Shown here: positions 54,369 to 63,893 of the stretch, piece after piece
Position numbering within the stretch: the stretch's first letter is position 1
Layout: each line of letters starts with the position of its first letter
The notes under the pieces: generated by a model
The model's input: the letters and a program-made list of their open reading frames with translations, nothing else
Databases searched by the model: none
What the model was told of the DNA's origin: nothing
DNA from: Rheinheimera sp.
GTDB taxonomy: Bacteria; Pseudomonadota; Gammaproteobacteria; Enterobacterales; Alteromonadaceae
Reading direction: 5' to 3'
DNA length: 64,000 nucleotides
NCBI RefSeq assembly: GCF_030690345.1
Contig: NZ_JAUYGV010000006.1
Coordinates: 558,001 to 622,000, forward strand
Made by a program: the position numbers and the translations under genes

Positions 54369-57029
54369 TTAGTATTTGTACGAGAAGCTTAAGCTATAGC
54401 TTTGGCCTTCGATACGTTTTTGCAGTACTTCACCTTGCTGCAGAATTTCAACATCTTCATCCAGCAGGTTTTTCAGCCCCAGTTTCACTGTCATACTTTC
54501 CAGTGGCGTATAGCTGTATGTGAAATCCAGCGAGTTAAACGGTTGCTCATAGGCATCGTCTTTGTCATTAACACCGGCAAAAGCAATGCGTTTGCCAAAC
54601 ACGTTGTAGGTAAAGGTAGCGTTGTGCTGGTTGTTGTCTGAGTCAAAACCCAGTTGCAGGTTAGCGACATATTTTGAGTGACCGCTTAGCCCGCGCTCAA
54701 AATTAGTCAGGTCGGCGCCCGGGAATGACTGGATTTTAATTTCTGACTCACTGACTGTCAGGTTACCGGCAACAAAGAAGTTATCAGCCAGTTGGCCAAA
54801 GTCACCACCAAACATATCCAACTGTTGCAGAAACTCAGTTTCAATACCGTACAGGTTGCCGCTTTGTGCATTGCGGAACGACATTAGCAGGTTACCGTCA
54901 GAGCCGGACAGCTCTATGGCTTCAATCGGGTTATCCAGATCTTTGTAGAACACGCCAACACTGTAGTTACTGTTGTCGTAGTACCACTCTAAGCGGGCAT
55001 CAACGCTGGTAATATCGGTGCTTTTTAAGCCGGCAAAACCGGTTACTTTAAAGTCGGTAAGCGGGTCAACGTATAATACCGGGGTGACTTCACGTAAGTC
55101 CGGCCGCACCACTGTCTGGCTGTAACCAAACCGCGCTTGTAAATCATCGTTTATAAACCAGGTTAAGGATAACGCCGGATAAAAGCCGTCTTCCTGTAAT
55201 ACTGAGTCGATGATATTGCCGCTGATTTCGCCATCTGCGGTTAACGGCAGTGAAATTTGCTTAAAGTCTTCATAACGCACGCCTAAGTTCAGGCGGAACT
55301 TGTAATCGTAGTTCAGCTCCAGTGCGCCATAGCCGGCATCAATCATCTGTGCTGCCAGATAATCATCCGCTTGTGTAGTCACGTTGGAGATCTTAAAGCC
55401 GTTGGCTGCGTCCAGAATATTGTCGTTTGAGAAAATCTCTGAGAAGCTGCCGGATAACTGCTCAAGGCTGTAACCTACGGTGTCAAAGTTAAAACGATCG
55501 GTTTGCGCGTTACGGTTACGTTCAAAGTAGCTGTAGCCGCCGCTTAAGGTCATTTCGGCTTTACCCAGCGTCAATGGCAATTTGGCATTCCAGCTTAAGT
55601 TTTCCGTGTTGTCTTTCATATCGCCGAAGCTGTAATTTACCGCATTTTGGTTACGGCGCAGGAAAGAAGTCACGGAACCATCAGCCTGAGTTTCATTCAG
55701 GTAGCGGTATTCTACTTCGCCCGGCGCATAGCGGCGTGCTTTGGCGTCGGTATACTGCCAGTCTACGGCTAAGTCCATCAGGAACGGAAAGTTATGTTTA
55801 CCACGTACCTGATTACTTAACATGGTACGTTCTTCATACAATATAGAGGTGTCGGTGTTAGAGCGATTGTTCTCGTTTATCGTCTCTATACTGTCGCCGT
55901 TTTTAATTTTAATTTCGTCTTTGGTATCGCGCAGATAAATGGTGGCCGTTTCTAAGCGGTGATCCACGCCCAGCTCTAAACCAAAGTTCAGCATGCCGGA
56001 CAGTTTTACCTGATGTTCGGTACCTTTAATATCGTCATAACGGTTTAGCGGCACCAGGTTGGCACCAGACACAGAGTAATAACGTTCCTGCTCGTCGATA
56101 TTCTGCGTTGAACGGTCATAACTCAGGCCGGTCATTACGCCAAATACCACGTTTTGCGCCAGTTCAAAGCGGTCGCCAAAGGACACACTGCCGTCAAAAT
56201 CCGGCTTTACGCTTTTGCGGCTGATATCAATATCGCGGTTAAAGGCCGTACCCAGCTCGCGTACTATGGTATCTGCCTGCGCGAGGTTGTCGGCGTTAAT
56301 GCCACCTAAAGCTTCAGCAATATTAACCGGAGTTAAAATGCCGTATTGGGCCTGAGCGGCTGCCAGGTCAGGTGAAATACCGCGTAAGCCATCATCTTTG
56401 CCGCGCCAGTCATCGCCGCCACCGGCATAATCAAAGCCGTCGTCGCTGTTCAGGCTGTTATAGCCGGTACCAACAGAGATATTAAAACTGGTTTGCAGCG
56501 GAATGGCTGCGGTGCGGATATTCACATTACCGCCACCAAAGGCTGCCGGCAGTTCCGGCGAATAGGCTTTTTGTACCACTAAGCTTTCAATAATACCGGC
56601 CGGAAACATATCCAGCGGAATAACATTACGGGTAGGGTCCGGGCTTGGTACCAGGGCGCCGTTAAGCAAGGTGCTGGAGTAGCGCTCGCCTAAACCACGC
56701 ACATAAATAAACTTATCTTTTACCAGGGTTAAACCGGTTACACGGCGCAGTGCGGTGGCGGCATTGCTGTCACCGGCGCGCGAAATTTGCTCCATGCCAA
56801 GCAGTTCGGCAACATAAGGTTGCTCACGACGCTCTGCTGCGGCAGAGGCGGCTGAACTCATCAGACGGCCGGATACAGAAATACGTTCAACATCTTCTTC
56901 ATTTTGTGCCGGTTGTGGCTGTGTTTCCTGCGCTACAGCGCCCAGCGACACCAGCGCGGTTGCCGTGCTAAGGGCCAGCAACACACTGCGGCCAACACGA
57001 CTGAAATTAAACTTTTGCATGCTGCTCAT
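54369..57029 (-). CDS. TonB-dependent receptor linked to the phosphate-response block
   Basis: The 886-residue outer-membrane protein has a signal peptide (...LGAVAQE) and a TonB-box-like VERISVSGRLMSSA. The plug contains RRVTGLTLVKDKFIYVRGLGERYSSTLLNGALVPSPDP, and the long barrel ends SYSLSFSYKY. The plug is of the type with YVRGLGERYS, seen in receptors often found beside secreted beta-helix-like lipoproteins. It lies between a Pho-box porin and phoBR and downstream of such a lipoprotein gene, with a terminator in the gap. Import of a phosphorus-containing ligand is a reasonable inference. No PhoB box is visible in the 122-bp gap upstream. The initiation site is weak; a second ATG three codons on is possible. 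Confidence 0.9.
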   Translation of the reverse strand: MSSMQKFNFSRVGRSVLLALSTATALVSLGAVAQETQPQPAQNEEDVERISVSGRLMSSAASAAAERREQPYVAELLGMEQISRAGDSNAATALRRVTGLTLVKDKFIYVRGLGERYSSTLLNGALVPSPDPTRNVIPLDMFPAGIIESLVVQKAYSPELPAAFGGGNVNIRTAAIPLQTSFNISVGTGYNSLNSDDGFDYAGGGDDWRGKDDGLRGISPDLAAAQAQYGILTPVNIAEALGGINADNLAQADTIVRELGTAFNRDIDISRKSVKPDFDGSVSFGDRFELAQNVVFGVMTGLSYDRSTQNIDEQERYYSVSGANLVPLNRYDDIKGTEHQVKLSGMLNFGLELGVDHRLETATIYLRDTKDEIKIKNGDSIETINENNRSNTDTSILYEERTMLSNQVRGKHNFPFLMDLAVDWQYTDAKARRYAPGEVEYRYLNETQADGSVTSFLRRNQNAVNYSFGDMKDNTENLSWNAKLPLTLGKAEMTLSGGYSYFERNRNAQTDRFNFDTVGYSLEQLSGSFSEIFSNDNILDAANGFKISNVTTQADDYLAAQMIDAGYGALELNYDYKFRLNLGVRYEDFKQISLPLTADGEISGNIIDSVLQEDGFYPALSLTWFINDDLQARFGYSQTVVRPDLREVTPVLYVDPLTDFKVTGFAGLKSTDITSVDARLEWYYDNSNYSVGVFYKDLDNPIEAIELSGSDGNLLMSFRNAQSGNLYGIETEFLQQLDMFGGDFGQLADNFFVAGNLTVSESEIKIQSFPGADLTNFERGLSGHSKYVANLQLGFDSDNNQHNATFTYNVFGKRIAFAGVNDKDDAYEQPFNSLDFTYSYTPLESMTVKLGLKNLLDEDVEILQQGEVLQKRIEGQSYSLSFSYKY

Positions 57030-57107
57030 CTGAACTTTGTCCTATCAGCTTGTACTGTTACTTCTGCGTTGCACCAAACCGCTAACTGGCGGGCTCAATG
57101 CAGTGGA

Positions 57108-57144
57108 ATAAAAAAACACTGCCAGGCAAAACCCGGCAGTGTTT
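57108..57144 (-). terminator. Terminator after the duplicated-domain lipoprotein gene
   Basis: On the minus strand AAACACTGCC and GGCAGTGTTT form a 10-bp stem followed by a T-run. It lies between the lipoprotein gene and the TonB receptor gene, so expression of the receptor would need read-through or its own promoter. Confidence 0.82.
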
Positions 57145-57151
57145 GTTGCTG

Positions 57152-59824
57152 TTAGTCGTCTAAACCGACGGCCCAGCCTGCAGTCCAGTCATTAGCGGCA
57201 TCTACTGCACCGATAAAGTCTACTGCTTCAAAGAAATCATCTACCGCAGTCATATCTTTTGGCGCCGTTGTATCGATAGTAAAGATACCGTCCAGTACCG
57301 CGGCCTGGTTAGCGGCCAGACTGTTACCGTCTTGAGCCAGGAACCATTGCTCTGTGGTGGTGCCGTTACCCAGGTCGCCCACGGTAGGTTCGTTACAGGC
57401 AAGAACCGAATTGGTCATTTCCAAAGAGCCATCGATAGCGAAAGCTTTAGTTTCGGTTGAATCAAGCTCCAGACATTCGCCCATGCCGGCAGGGCCGGTG
57501 ATAACAAAGTTATGTAGCTTGGCATTGGTACCGGCGCGCAGTATTACCCCTTCAGAGTCATCCTCACCGTCAAAGTTATTACCAATAATGGTCATATTGG
57601 CGATAGTCGGGTTAGATACCGGTGTAGCAGTCAGATTGTTGGACTGGTTATCCGCTTCAATACCGCGGTTAGATTTAGAGTCATCTGCGCCGTGTTTTAC
57701 CAGCACAAATTGCAGCTTACCGCGATAGCCATCGGCCCAATCTACTGAGTCATCACCGTTCGAAGTCAGTACCACGTTTTTACAGTTAACGGCGCCACCG
57801 AACATTTCAATGCCGTCATCCACGTTCTGATGTACCTGAATATTTGAACACTGAGTACCTGAACCAACACCGGCGAAAGTAATACCGTTTAACTCGTTGT
57901 CCGGGATAACTTCAAAGCCGGCGTGTTTTACTACTACGTAGTTTAGTGTGCCACTGTTGTCTTCCCAATCGCCGCCACCGTAAGGACCGGCGTTACCTTC
58001 AGCTTCAACTAAGCAGCTGTCTAAATCGGCCTGATCAGCGCACTTAGTGCTGGGAGCTTTACCCAGTAATACCAGGCCACCCCATTGGCCGGCAGCCGTT
58101 GGTGAACCGATAACATCCTGTACAGACGTCATTACTATAGGGTTAGTGGCCGTGCCGTTGGCTTCAATTTTCGAGCCGCGGGTTACCACAAGGAAATCAG
58201 CACCTGATTTACCGAAGATGGTTACGCCAGGTTGCACGGTTAAAGTAGCAGCGGTAGTGTTATCAACACCGATACGTACACGACCATCTAATACATAGTC
58301 TGCACCGGCAGCCAGCGTGATGTTAGTGGTAATATCGCCGGTTAACTGGCAGTTTAAGCGGCCGGTTAAGCTGTTTACTTCGTTGGTGCCGGCAGGGCAA
58401 GCCGCTAAGTCATCTTCCGGGTGTATGCCAACTGTCCAGCCGACAGTCCAGTCTTCTGTGCCGTCAAAAGCGCCGATATAGTCAACGTTGTCAAACCAGG
58501 CGTCAACGTTATTGGCTACGTTATAGCCGCCGCCTAAAGCCGGCGAATTTGGTGCCGGTACATAGCCACCTAATAATGCATCACCAACGATATTGCCGGG
58601 TTGGTCGCGGAACCAGGCATCAGCGTCCAGGGTTTCCACATCATTGTCGTCGACAGAGTTTTTAAATGGTTCAGCGCAGTCGATAATGGAGTTACGGAAG
58701 ATGATTTCACCGTTACCGGCATTGGTAACAGACTCATCACTGTTGATTTCAAAGCACTCACCCATACCCGCCGGGCCGGTAATGATGAAGTTGTATAATT
58801 CACCGGCGGTACCAGCGCGCAGCAACACACCTTCTGAATCGTCTTCGCCATCAAAGTTATTACCAATAATGGTCATATTGGCGATACGTGGCTTGGATAC
58901 CGGCTCAGCAGTAAAGTTACCTGACTGGTTATCGGCTTCAATACCACGGTTAGCTTTAGTATCATTTGGATTGTGGCGTACTAATACATGCTGCATACGG
59001 CCGCTCCAGCCATCTGCCCAATCCAGTGAATCGTCGCGGTTGCCGGTTAATACTACATACTTGGCATCTACTGTACCGCCGAAGAATTCCACACCGTCAT
59101 CCAGGTTATTATGTACCTGGATATATTCCACTTCTGTACCACGACCAACACCGGCAAAGGTAATACCGTTCAGCTCGTTATCCGGAATAACTTCAAAACC
59201 GGCATAACGCACCTGCACATATTTCAGTGCACCGCTGTCATCATCTTCATCTGCGCCGCCGTATGGGCCGGCTTCGCCTTCGGCCTGAATTTCACAGCTT
59301 TCCAGTGCAGCCTGATCACATTTGTTACTCGGTGCATTACCCAGCAATACCAGGCCACCCCATTCAGCGGTAGATTCTTCATCCGACAAACCCAGCATAT
59401 CGTTAACCGATGTCATTACGATAGGTGCATTTACTGTACCCACCGCCTGGATTTTTGAACCACGGGCAACTACTAAGTAATCAGCGCCGCTTTTACCAAA
59501 TACATAAGTACCAGGCTCGATAGTTAAAGTAGCGCTATCGGCGTTGTCATTACCTACAGTAACCTTGCCGCTTAATGACCAGGCGATATCGGCGGTTAAA
59601 CGGGTATCGCTGGTAATGGTGCCGCTGATTTCACATACGGTTTTATCTACACCTGCAAGGCTGCTGCCTTCAGTGGCAAAGGCAGGGCAATCTGCAGTTG
59701 GTGGTGGCGTGCCGCCATTACCGTTGTCATCGCCACCAGCATTCACTACCAAGTCGCCACCACAGCCAGCCAGTGCCAGTGCTGACGCTATCGCGCTTAG
59801 TTTTAATAGTTTGCGTAAAGCCAT
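57152..59824 (-). CDS. Lipoprotein with two tandem copies of a ~400-residue beta-rich domain
   Basis: The start is placed at 59824 (MALRKLLKL), since GGAG is 8 bases from that ATG. The track start is two codons earlier. The 890-residue product has a lipobox (ALAGCGGD), a Gly/Asn/Pro linker, then two homologous halves of about 400 residues. Both carry the same ordered motifs: FGKSGADxLVVxRGSKI, NPIVMTSV-type, WGGLVLLG, EAxGxAGPYGG, GFEVIPDNELNGITFAGVG, RGIEADNQS, NMTIIGNNFDGEDDSEGV and ITGPAGMGEC. They end DWTVGWTVGI and DWTAGWAVGL. The repeated short hydrophobic turns with Asn/Gly/Asp suggest a right-handed beta-helix. It is probably an outer-membrane lipoprotein working with the TonB receptor next to it. 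Function is unknown. Confidence 0.87.
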   Translation of the reverse strand: MALRKLLKLSAIASALALAGCGGDLVVNAGGDDNGNGGTPPPTADCPAFATEGSSLAGVDKTVCEISGTITSDTRLTADIAWSLSGKVTVGNDNADSATLTIEPGTYVFGKSGADYLVVARGSKIQAVGTVNAPIVMTSVNDMLGLSDEESTAEWGGLVLLGNAPSNKCDQAALESCEIQAEGEAGPYGGADEDDDSGALKYVQVRYAGFEVIPDNELNGITFAGVGRGTEVEYIQVHNNLDDGVEFFGGTVDAKYVVLTGNRDDSLDWADGWSGRMQHVLVRHNPNDTKANRGIEADNQSGNFTAEPVSKPRIANMTIIGNNFDGEDDSEGVLLRAGTAGELYNFIITGPAGMGECFEINSDESVTNAGNGEIIFRNSIIDCAEPFKNSVDDNDVETLDADAWFRDQPGNIVGDALLGGYVPAPNSPALGGGYNVANNVDAWFDNVDYIGAFDGTEDWTVGWTVGIHPEDDLAACPAGTNEVNSLTGRLNCQLTGDITTNITLAAGADYVLDGRVRIGVDNTTAATLTVQPGVTIFGKSGADFLVVTRGSKIEANGTATNPIVMTSVQDVIGSPTAAGQWGGLVLLGKAPSTKCADQADLDSCLVEAEGNAGPYGGGDWEDNSGTLNYVVVKHAGFEVIPDNELNGITFAGVGSGTQCSNIQVHQNVDDGIEMFGGAVNCKNVVLTSNGDDSVDWADGYRGKLQFVLVKHGADDSKSNRGIEADNQSNNLTATPVSNPTIANMTIIGNNFDGEDDSEGVILRAGTNAKLHNFVITGPAGMGECLELDSTETKAFAIDGSLEMTNSVLACNEPTVGDLGNGTTTEQWFLAQDGNSLAANQAAVLDGIFTIDTTAPKDMTAVDDFFEAVDFIGAVDAANDWTAGWAVGLDD

Positions 59825-59916
59825 TACCATCTCTCCATTGAGTTGTTATAGGTCGTGCGTAATAAGTTGGGTGCACCCTACAACAGGGAAATGACGCTTT
59901 TATTACACTTTTGCGG

Positions 59917-59934
59917 CTGTCATATTACGGTCAC
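59917..59934 (+). promoter_or_regulatory. PhoB-box-like site upstream of lipoprotein gene
   Basis: CTGTCATATTACGGTCAC has two TGTCA(T/C)-type repeats 11 bases apart. It lies 93 bases upstream of the lipoprotein start but in the plus orientation, that is, pointing away from that gene. Function toward the lipoprotein gene is therefore uncertain. Confidence 0.6.
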
Positions 59935-60095
59935 AGCAGCAGCTGTTAACATTGGGGTGGCAGCGCGACTGTCAAAAAAAATTCATCTAAGTGTCACGGG
60001 ATACGCCACAGCTGATGTTTAAATTTTGTGAATTATGTATTTTATTTGCGTTACTTTTGCGCTGAGGCCGGATGAGCAAAGATTAACCGTGTGTT

Positions 60096-60129
60096 TTCAT
60101 AAAAATGTCATAAACTGCAGCAATACTAT
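60096..60129 (+). promoter_or_regulatory. phoB: PhoB box and -10 element of phoB
   Basis: TTTTCATAAAA and ATGTCATAAAC are 11-base direct repeats (60096-60117). TACTAT follows at 60124-60129, about 10 bases after the box core. This predicts autoactivation of phoBR. Confidence 0.75.
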
Positions 60130-60191
60130 GCGCAGTAGATAGTTAGAACAGTGCCGGCACAGTAGCCGGGTAACAGAGTGTGGTGGATGCT

Positions 60192-60878
60192 ATGGCAAGA
60201 AAGATCCTGGTGGTGGAAGATGAAGCCCCGATCCGCGATATGTTGTGTTTTGTACTGGAACAAAATGGTTATCAGGCAACAACAGCTGAAGATTATGATT
60301 CGGCAATTAATGCCCTGATGGAACCCTACCCGGATTTAGTGTTACTGGATTGGATGTTGCCCGGCGGCAGCGGTATTCAGATCGCGAAAAAAATGAAACA
60401 ACACGAGCTGACGCGCAATATCCCGATTATTATGATCACCGCCCGCGGTGAGGAAGAAGACAAAGTACGCGGCCTTGAAGTCGGCGCCGACGACTACGTT
60501 ACCAAACCGTTTTCACCGAAAGAACTGATGGCACGTATTAAAGCGGTGATCCGCCGCGTGGCGCCAACCAGCCTGGACGAAGTAATAGAAGTGCAGGGCT
60601 TAAAGCTGGACCCGGTATCGCACCGTGTGATGGCTTCCGATCAGGCACTGGATATGGGGCCAACCGAGTTTCGTTTACTGCATTTCTTTATGACCCATCC
60701 GGAGCGGGTATACAGCCGCGAACAGTTGCTGGACCATGTATGGGGCACTAATGTGTATGTGGAAGACCGCACTGTTGATGTGCATATCCGCCGCCTGCGC
60801 AAAGCGATTTCTATTGCCGGACATGATAGATTAGTGCAAACCGTGCGGGGCTCCGGCTACCGTTTCTCTGCCAAGTAA
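60192..60878 (+). CDS. phoB: Phosphate regulon response regulator PhoB
   Basis: The start is placed at the ATG at 60192 ([11 protein letters not shown]), giving 228 residues, one less than E. coli PhoB. The track begins at an upstream GTG. The receiver domain has the acidic pair in VVEDE, phospho-Asp53 in [11 protein letters not shown] and Lys in [11 protein letters not shown]. The winged-helix domain has [31 protein letters not shown] and the recognition helix [17 protein letters not shown]. It binds the Pho boxes listed here. phoR begins 17 bp downstream. Confidence 0.97.
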   Translation: MARKILVVEDEAPIRDMLCFVLEQNGYQATTAEDYDSAINALMEPYPDLVLLDWMLPGGSGIQIAKKMKQHELTRNIPIIMITARGEEEDKVRGLEVGADDYVTKPFSPKELMARIKAVIRRVAPTSLDEVIEVQGLKLDPVSHRVMASDQALDMGPTEFRLLHFFMTHPERVYSREQLLDHVWGTNVYVEDRTVDVHIRRLRKAISIAGHDRLVQTVRGSGYRFSAK

Positions 60879-60895
60879 GGTTATATACCAACGCT

Positions 60896-62236
60896 ATGCG
60901 TCAGCTGTTATCCAAAAGGAAGGTGTACATAAAGCTCTTCCTTTTTTACTGTTTTATTGCCCTGGTTGGCTTGGTTTCCAACAGCTTGCTGCTGGCGTTG
61001 CTGATATTCACCGTGGCGCTGTTGCTGTGGCATTACCATAATTTGTTTGTTATGGACAAATGGCTGTGGCGCGACCGCAAGCTATCGCCGCCGATCAGCG
61101 AAGGTATTTGGGGCCACTTATTCGAAGGCATTTACTACCTGCAGCGGCGTGACCGGCGTAAAAGGCGTGAACTGCGCAACGTAGTACGCCGCTTTCGTGA
61201 CGGTGCCGAAGCCCTGCCGGAAGCCGTTGTGGTAATGCACCGCGACTGGAGCATTATCTGGAGCAACAAGCTGGCGCAGATTCTGGCGGGTTTGCATTGG
61301 CCGGCCGATGAAGGCCAGCGGTTGGATAACCTGATCCGCCATCCGGATTTTTTACAGTATCTCAAAGCAGGTAAATTCGAGCTGCCGATAGAGCTGCCCT
61401 CACCGGTAAACGACCAGTTAACGCTGGAGTTTAATATTATGGCCTATGGTGTAGAGCAGTACCTGTTGATAGTGCGTGACATTACCCAGCTGAAGCAACT
61501 GGAGCAAATCCGTAAAGACTTTGTCGCCAACGTATCGCATGAGCTGCGAACCCCGCTTACCGTATTGCAGGGCTACCTGGAGGTGATGGATGATGAGCAC
61601 CTGCCGGATAAAGCCATGTGGAAAAAAGCCCATAATGTGATGCTGGACCAAACCAAACGTATGGATGCGCTGGTGCAGCAACTGCTGACATTATCGCGTA
61701 TTGAAGCCTCAGCGCGGGTGCAGTTTGACGATGAAGTAGACGTACCGGCCATGCTGGTGCAGTTGGAGCAGGAAGCCCAGGCGGTAAACCGTGACAAACA
61801 GCATCAACTGGTGTTCGACATAGATCCACAGCTGAAAGTCACCGGAGTAACGGAAGAGCTACGCAGCGCTTTTTCTAATCTGGTGATTAATGCCATTAAG
61901 TACACGCAAAACGGCGGTGATATTTATGTCAGCTGGCAGCGGCAACACTTAAAAGCGGTATTTTCGGTCAATGATAACGGCCCGGGTATAGCGCCACAGC
62001 ATGTAAAACGCTTAACCGAGCGCTTCTACCGCGTTGATGAAGCCCGCGCCCGCAATACCGGCGGTACCGGCCTTGGCCTGGCGATAGTGAAGCACGTACT
62101 GTCACGTCACAACAGCCGGCTGATGATTTTCAGCGAGCCGGGCAAAGGCAGTAGTTTCTCTTTTAGCTTGCCGCCTGAGCTGGTGCATGGCAACAACGCT
62201 AATACGAAAAAAAAGCGCAATATTAAACCGGTTTAA
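60896..62236 (+). CDS. phoR: Phosphate regulon sensor histidine kinase PhoR
   Basis: The 446-residue kinase has an N-terminal membrane region (about 12-48, probably two helices, no large periplasmic domain), a charged linker (about 55-100) and a PAS domain (about 102-200). HisKA carries His215 in FVANVSHELRTPLTVLQGYLE. The ATPase domain has N-box NLVINAIKYTQNGG, NDNGPGIA and GGTGLGLAIVKHVLSRHNS. This is the standard PhoR layout, in which the signal comes from the Pst complex and PhoU. The C-terminus is a basic tail (NTKKKRNIKP). It follows phoB in one operon. Confidence 0.96.
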   Translation: MRQLLSKRKVYIKLFLFYCFIALVGLVSNSLLLALLIFTVALLLWHYHNLFVMDKWLWRDRKLSPPISEGIWGHLFEGIYYLQRRDRRKRRELRNVVRRFRDGAEALPEAVVVMHRDWSIIWSNKLAQILAGLHWPADEGQRLDNLIRHPDFLQYLKAGKFELPIELPSPVNDQLTLEFNIMAYGVEQYLLIVRDITQLKQLEQIRKDFVANVSHELRTPLTVLQGYLEVMDDEHLPDKAMWKKAHNVMLDQTKRMDALVQQLLTLSRIEASARVQFDDEVDVPAMLVQLEQEAQAVNRDKQHQLVFDIDPQLKVTGVTEELRSAFSNLVINAIKYTQNGGDIYVSWQRQHLKAVFSVNDNGPGIAPQHVKRLTERFYRVDEARARNTGGTGLGLAIVKHVLSRHNSRLMIFSEPGKGSSFSFSLPPELVHGNNANTKKKRNIKPV

Positions 62237-62347
62237 CCGCCGCCTGGCGGCAATAAAACCATTGTCACAATTTGGCCCTATAGTTATAGTCTGTACCTCA
62301 GTAAGCGATTACATAAATAAGCCATGGAATTGGCAGGGCCTGAAAAC

Positions 62348-63112
62348 ATGAGCAAAGTAGTGAAAGCGGGGTTATTGCTGTTAGCTTTAGCTGGCAGCAG
62401 CGTATGGGCTGCTGAACCGGCGCAAAGCATTAACGTAGGGATTTACTACCCGCAAGTGCCACCGTATATGTACAAGTCTGACGCGGCCAGCCCGGTGCGC
62501 GGTGTTATACCTGAACTGCTGAATCAGTTTTTTTCTGCCAATGATATTCAGGTCAATTATGTTGAAGACAACCGCCAACGTGCCGAGCTTAAGCTGTACG
62601 ACGGCGAGATAGGTATGATGGTGCTGGCCGAAAAATGGAGCAAGCAGCCGGAAAAAGCACTGTATAGCAGCGCCGTAATAACTCACCGTGATTTTATCTA
62701 CACTATGCAACCGCAAAAGTTGCAGGCGTTGCATGCGTTAAAAAACAGCACCATTTGTTTGCGCCGGCATTATGTTTATACCGGTCTGCAAGAGGCGCTG
62801 AACAGCGGCCGGCTATTGCGGCTGGATTCTGACAGCGAATTTGATCAAATGAATATGCTGGTAAATGGCCGCTGTGATTTTGCTTACCTGAACGAGCATG
62901 TGGCGCAGTGGCTAAAGCTGCATCAGTTTGCCGATGCTGAGTTATACCGCTCGGATTATGTGGTGGATGAAACCGGCATGACGCTGGCTTTATCATTAGA
63001 GTGGCAGCCATTACTACCTAAGTTGAATACCTTTTTACAGCAAGCGAAAGAGTCCGGCCTGACAGACAATTTGTTACAGCAACATATCAATGGTTCCGCT
63101 GCCAACCAATAA
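62348..63112 (+). CDS. Periplasmic solute-binding-like protein (SBP family 3 type)
   Basis: The start is placed at 62348 (MSKVVKAGLL), giving a proper signal peptide (...GSSVWAAE); the track start lies eight codons upstream. The 254-residue product has the two-lobed pattern of family-3 amino-acid-binding proteins: INVGIYYPQVPPYMYKSDAASPVRGVIPELLNQFF at the N-terminus, then ALKNSTICLRRHYVYTGLQEAL and GRCDFAYLNEHVAQWLKLH. Stand-alone proteins of this type without permease genes are common in Alteromonadales and may be enzyme- or sensor-associated. Two Cys (in STICLRR and GRCDF) could form a disulphide. No ABC permease is nearby. The ligand is unknown. Confidence 0.78.
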   Translation: MSKVVKAGLLLLALAGSSVWAAEPAQSINVGIYYPQVPPYMYKSDAASPVRGVIPELLNQFFSANDIQVNYVEDNRQRAELKLYDGEIGMMVLAEKWSKQPEKALYSSAVITHRDFIYTMQPQKLQALHALKNSTICLRRHYVYTGLQEALNSGRLLRLDSDSEFDQMNMLVNGRCDFAYLNEHVAQWLKLHQFADAELYRSDYVVDETGMTLALSLEWQPLLPKLNTFLQQAKESGLTDNLLQQHINGSAANQ

Positions 63113-63213
63113 GCATGGCAGACAGTAACCGCGCGGGATAAACCGGCAGTAAAATGGCTTTGTCACCGGCCACGTTAATTCCCGGTTAACGTACGCTGCT
63201 TTATATCTGCGTT

Positions 63214-63729
63214 ATGAAAATAAAACGCTATTTACTGCTATTACCGGCGCTGTTATTGATAGCCGGCTTTATAATGCCGGAGCGGATCAGCATGCCTGTA
63301 GCCGGCGCCGCGTCGCGTGACTGGCACCCCGATTCTTTCTGGTATGAGCCCTGGGGCAGCTCTGGTGTGCACAAAGGTATCGATATTTTCGCTCACAAGG
63401 GTACTGCCGTAATCAGCACTACAACTGGTTTAGTGTTATATCAGGGCGAAATTGCCAAAGGCGGTAAGGTAATATTAGTGCTGGGGCCGAAATGGCGGCT
63501 GCATTATTTTTCGCACCTTAGCCGCATAGCTGTCAGCAGTTTTACAGCGGTAAGGGCAGGTGAGGTTATAGGCGCAGTGGGGGACAGCGGCAATGCCAAA
63601 GGCAAGCCGCCACATTTACATTATTCTATCGTCAGGCTAATTCCGGCACCTTGGGCGATAGATAGCAGCAGCCAGGGCTATAAAAAGATGTTTTATATTG
63701 ACCCCGGTAATTATCTGGCTGGTAAATAG
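63214..63729 (+). CDS. M23-family (LytM/peptidase) metallopeptidase
   Basis: The 171-residue protein has an N-terminal signal or membrane anchor (MKIKRYLLLLPALLLIAGFI). The M23 domain has the zinc ligands in HKGIDIFAHKG (HxxxD) and PPHLHYSI (HxH). HYFSHLSRIAV supplies the further active-site His. All catalytic positions are present, so cleavage of peptidoglycan cross-links is likely. It is shorter than most M23 proteins and lacks a coiled coil or LysM domain. It is alone after the binding protein, with 101 bp between. Confidence 0.88.
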   Translation: MKIKRYLLLLPALLLIAGFIMPERISMPVAGAASRDWHPDSFWYEPWGSSGVHKGIDIFAHKGTAVISTTTGLVLYQGEIAKGGKVILVLGPKWRLHYFSHLSRIAVSSFTAVRAGEVIGAVGDSGNAKGKPPHLHYSIVRLIPAPWAIDSSSQGYKKMFYIDPGNYLAGK

Positions 63730-63893
63730 TGGCGTTTTTGATAAGTGTGTAGTAAGACCAACAAGTCTGCAATAAGGTCAAAAAGATTCAGTTTTAATAA
63801 AGCCCTGCAATTAAGTAATATAGCCTGGTTCAACATTAGCCCTATGCTTGCTTTTGGGTGTGATCAGATAGTTATTTGGGATTTAGAGGCGCA

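Larger units (their letters stand above)
59825..60191. other. Divergent regulatory region lipoprotein / phoB
   Basis: These 367 bases hold PhoB-box-like sequences at 59917-59934 and 60096-60117 and a weaker CTGTCA near 59969, together with a -10 element in front of phoB. The sequence between about 59985 and 60090 shows nothing I can support. Confidence 0.65.

Noticed and set aside
58593-59207. 204-aa plus-strand ORF opposite the duplicated lipoprotein
   Set aside because: Antisense shadow; its partial similarity to the ORF at 57354-57728 simply mirrors the domain duplication.
62237-62250. Hairpin CCGCC-GCCT-GGCGG after phoR
   Set aside because: The stem is short and no T-run follows, so it is not a supported terminator.
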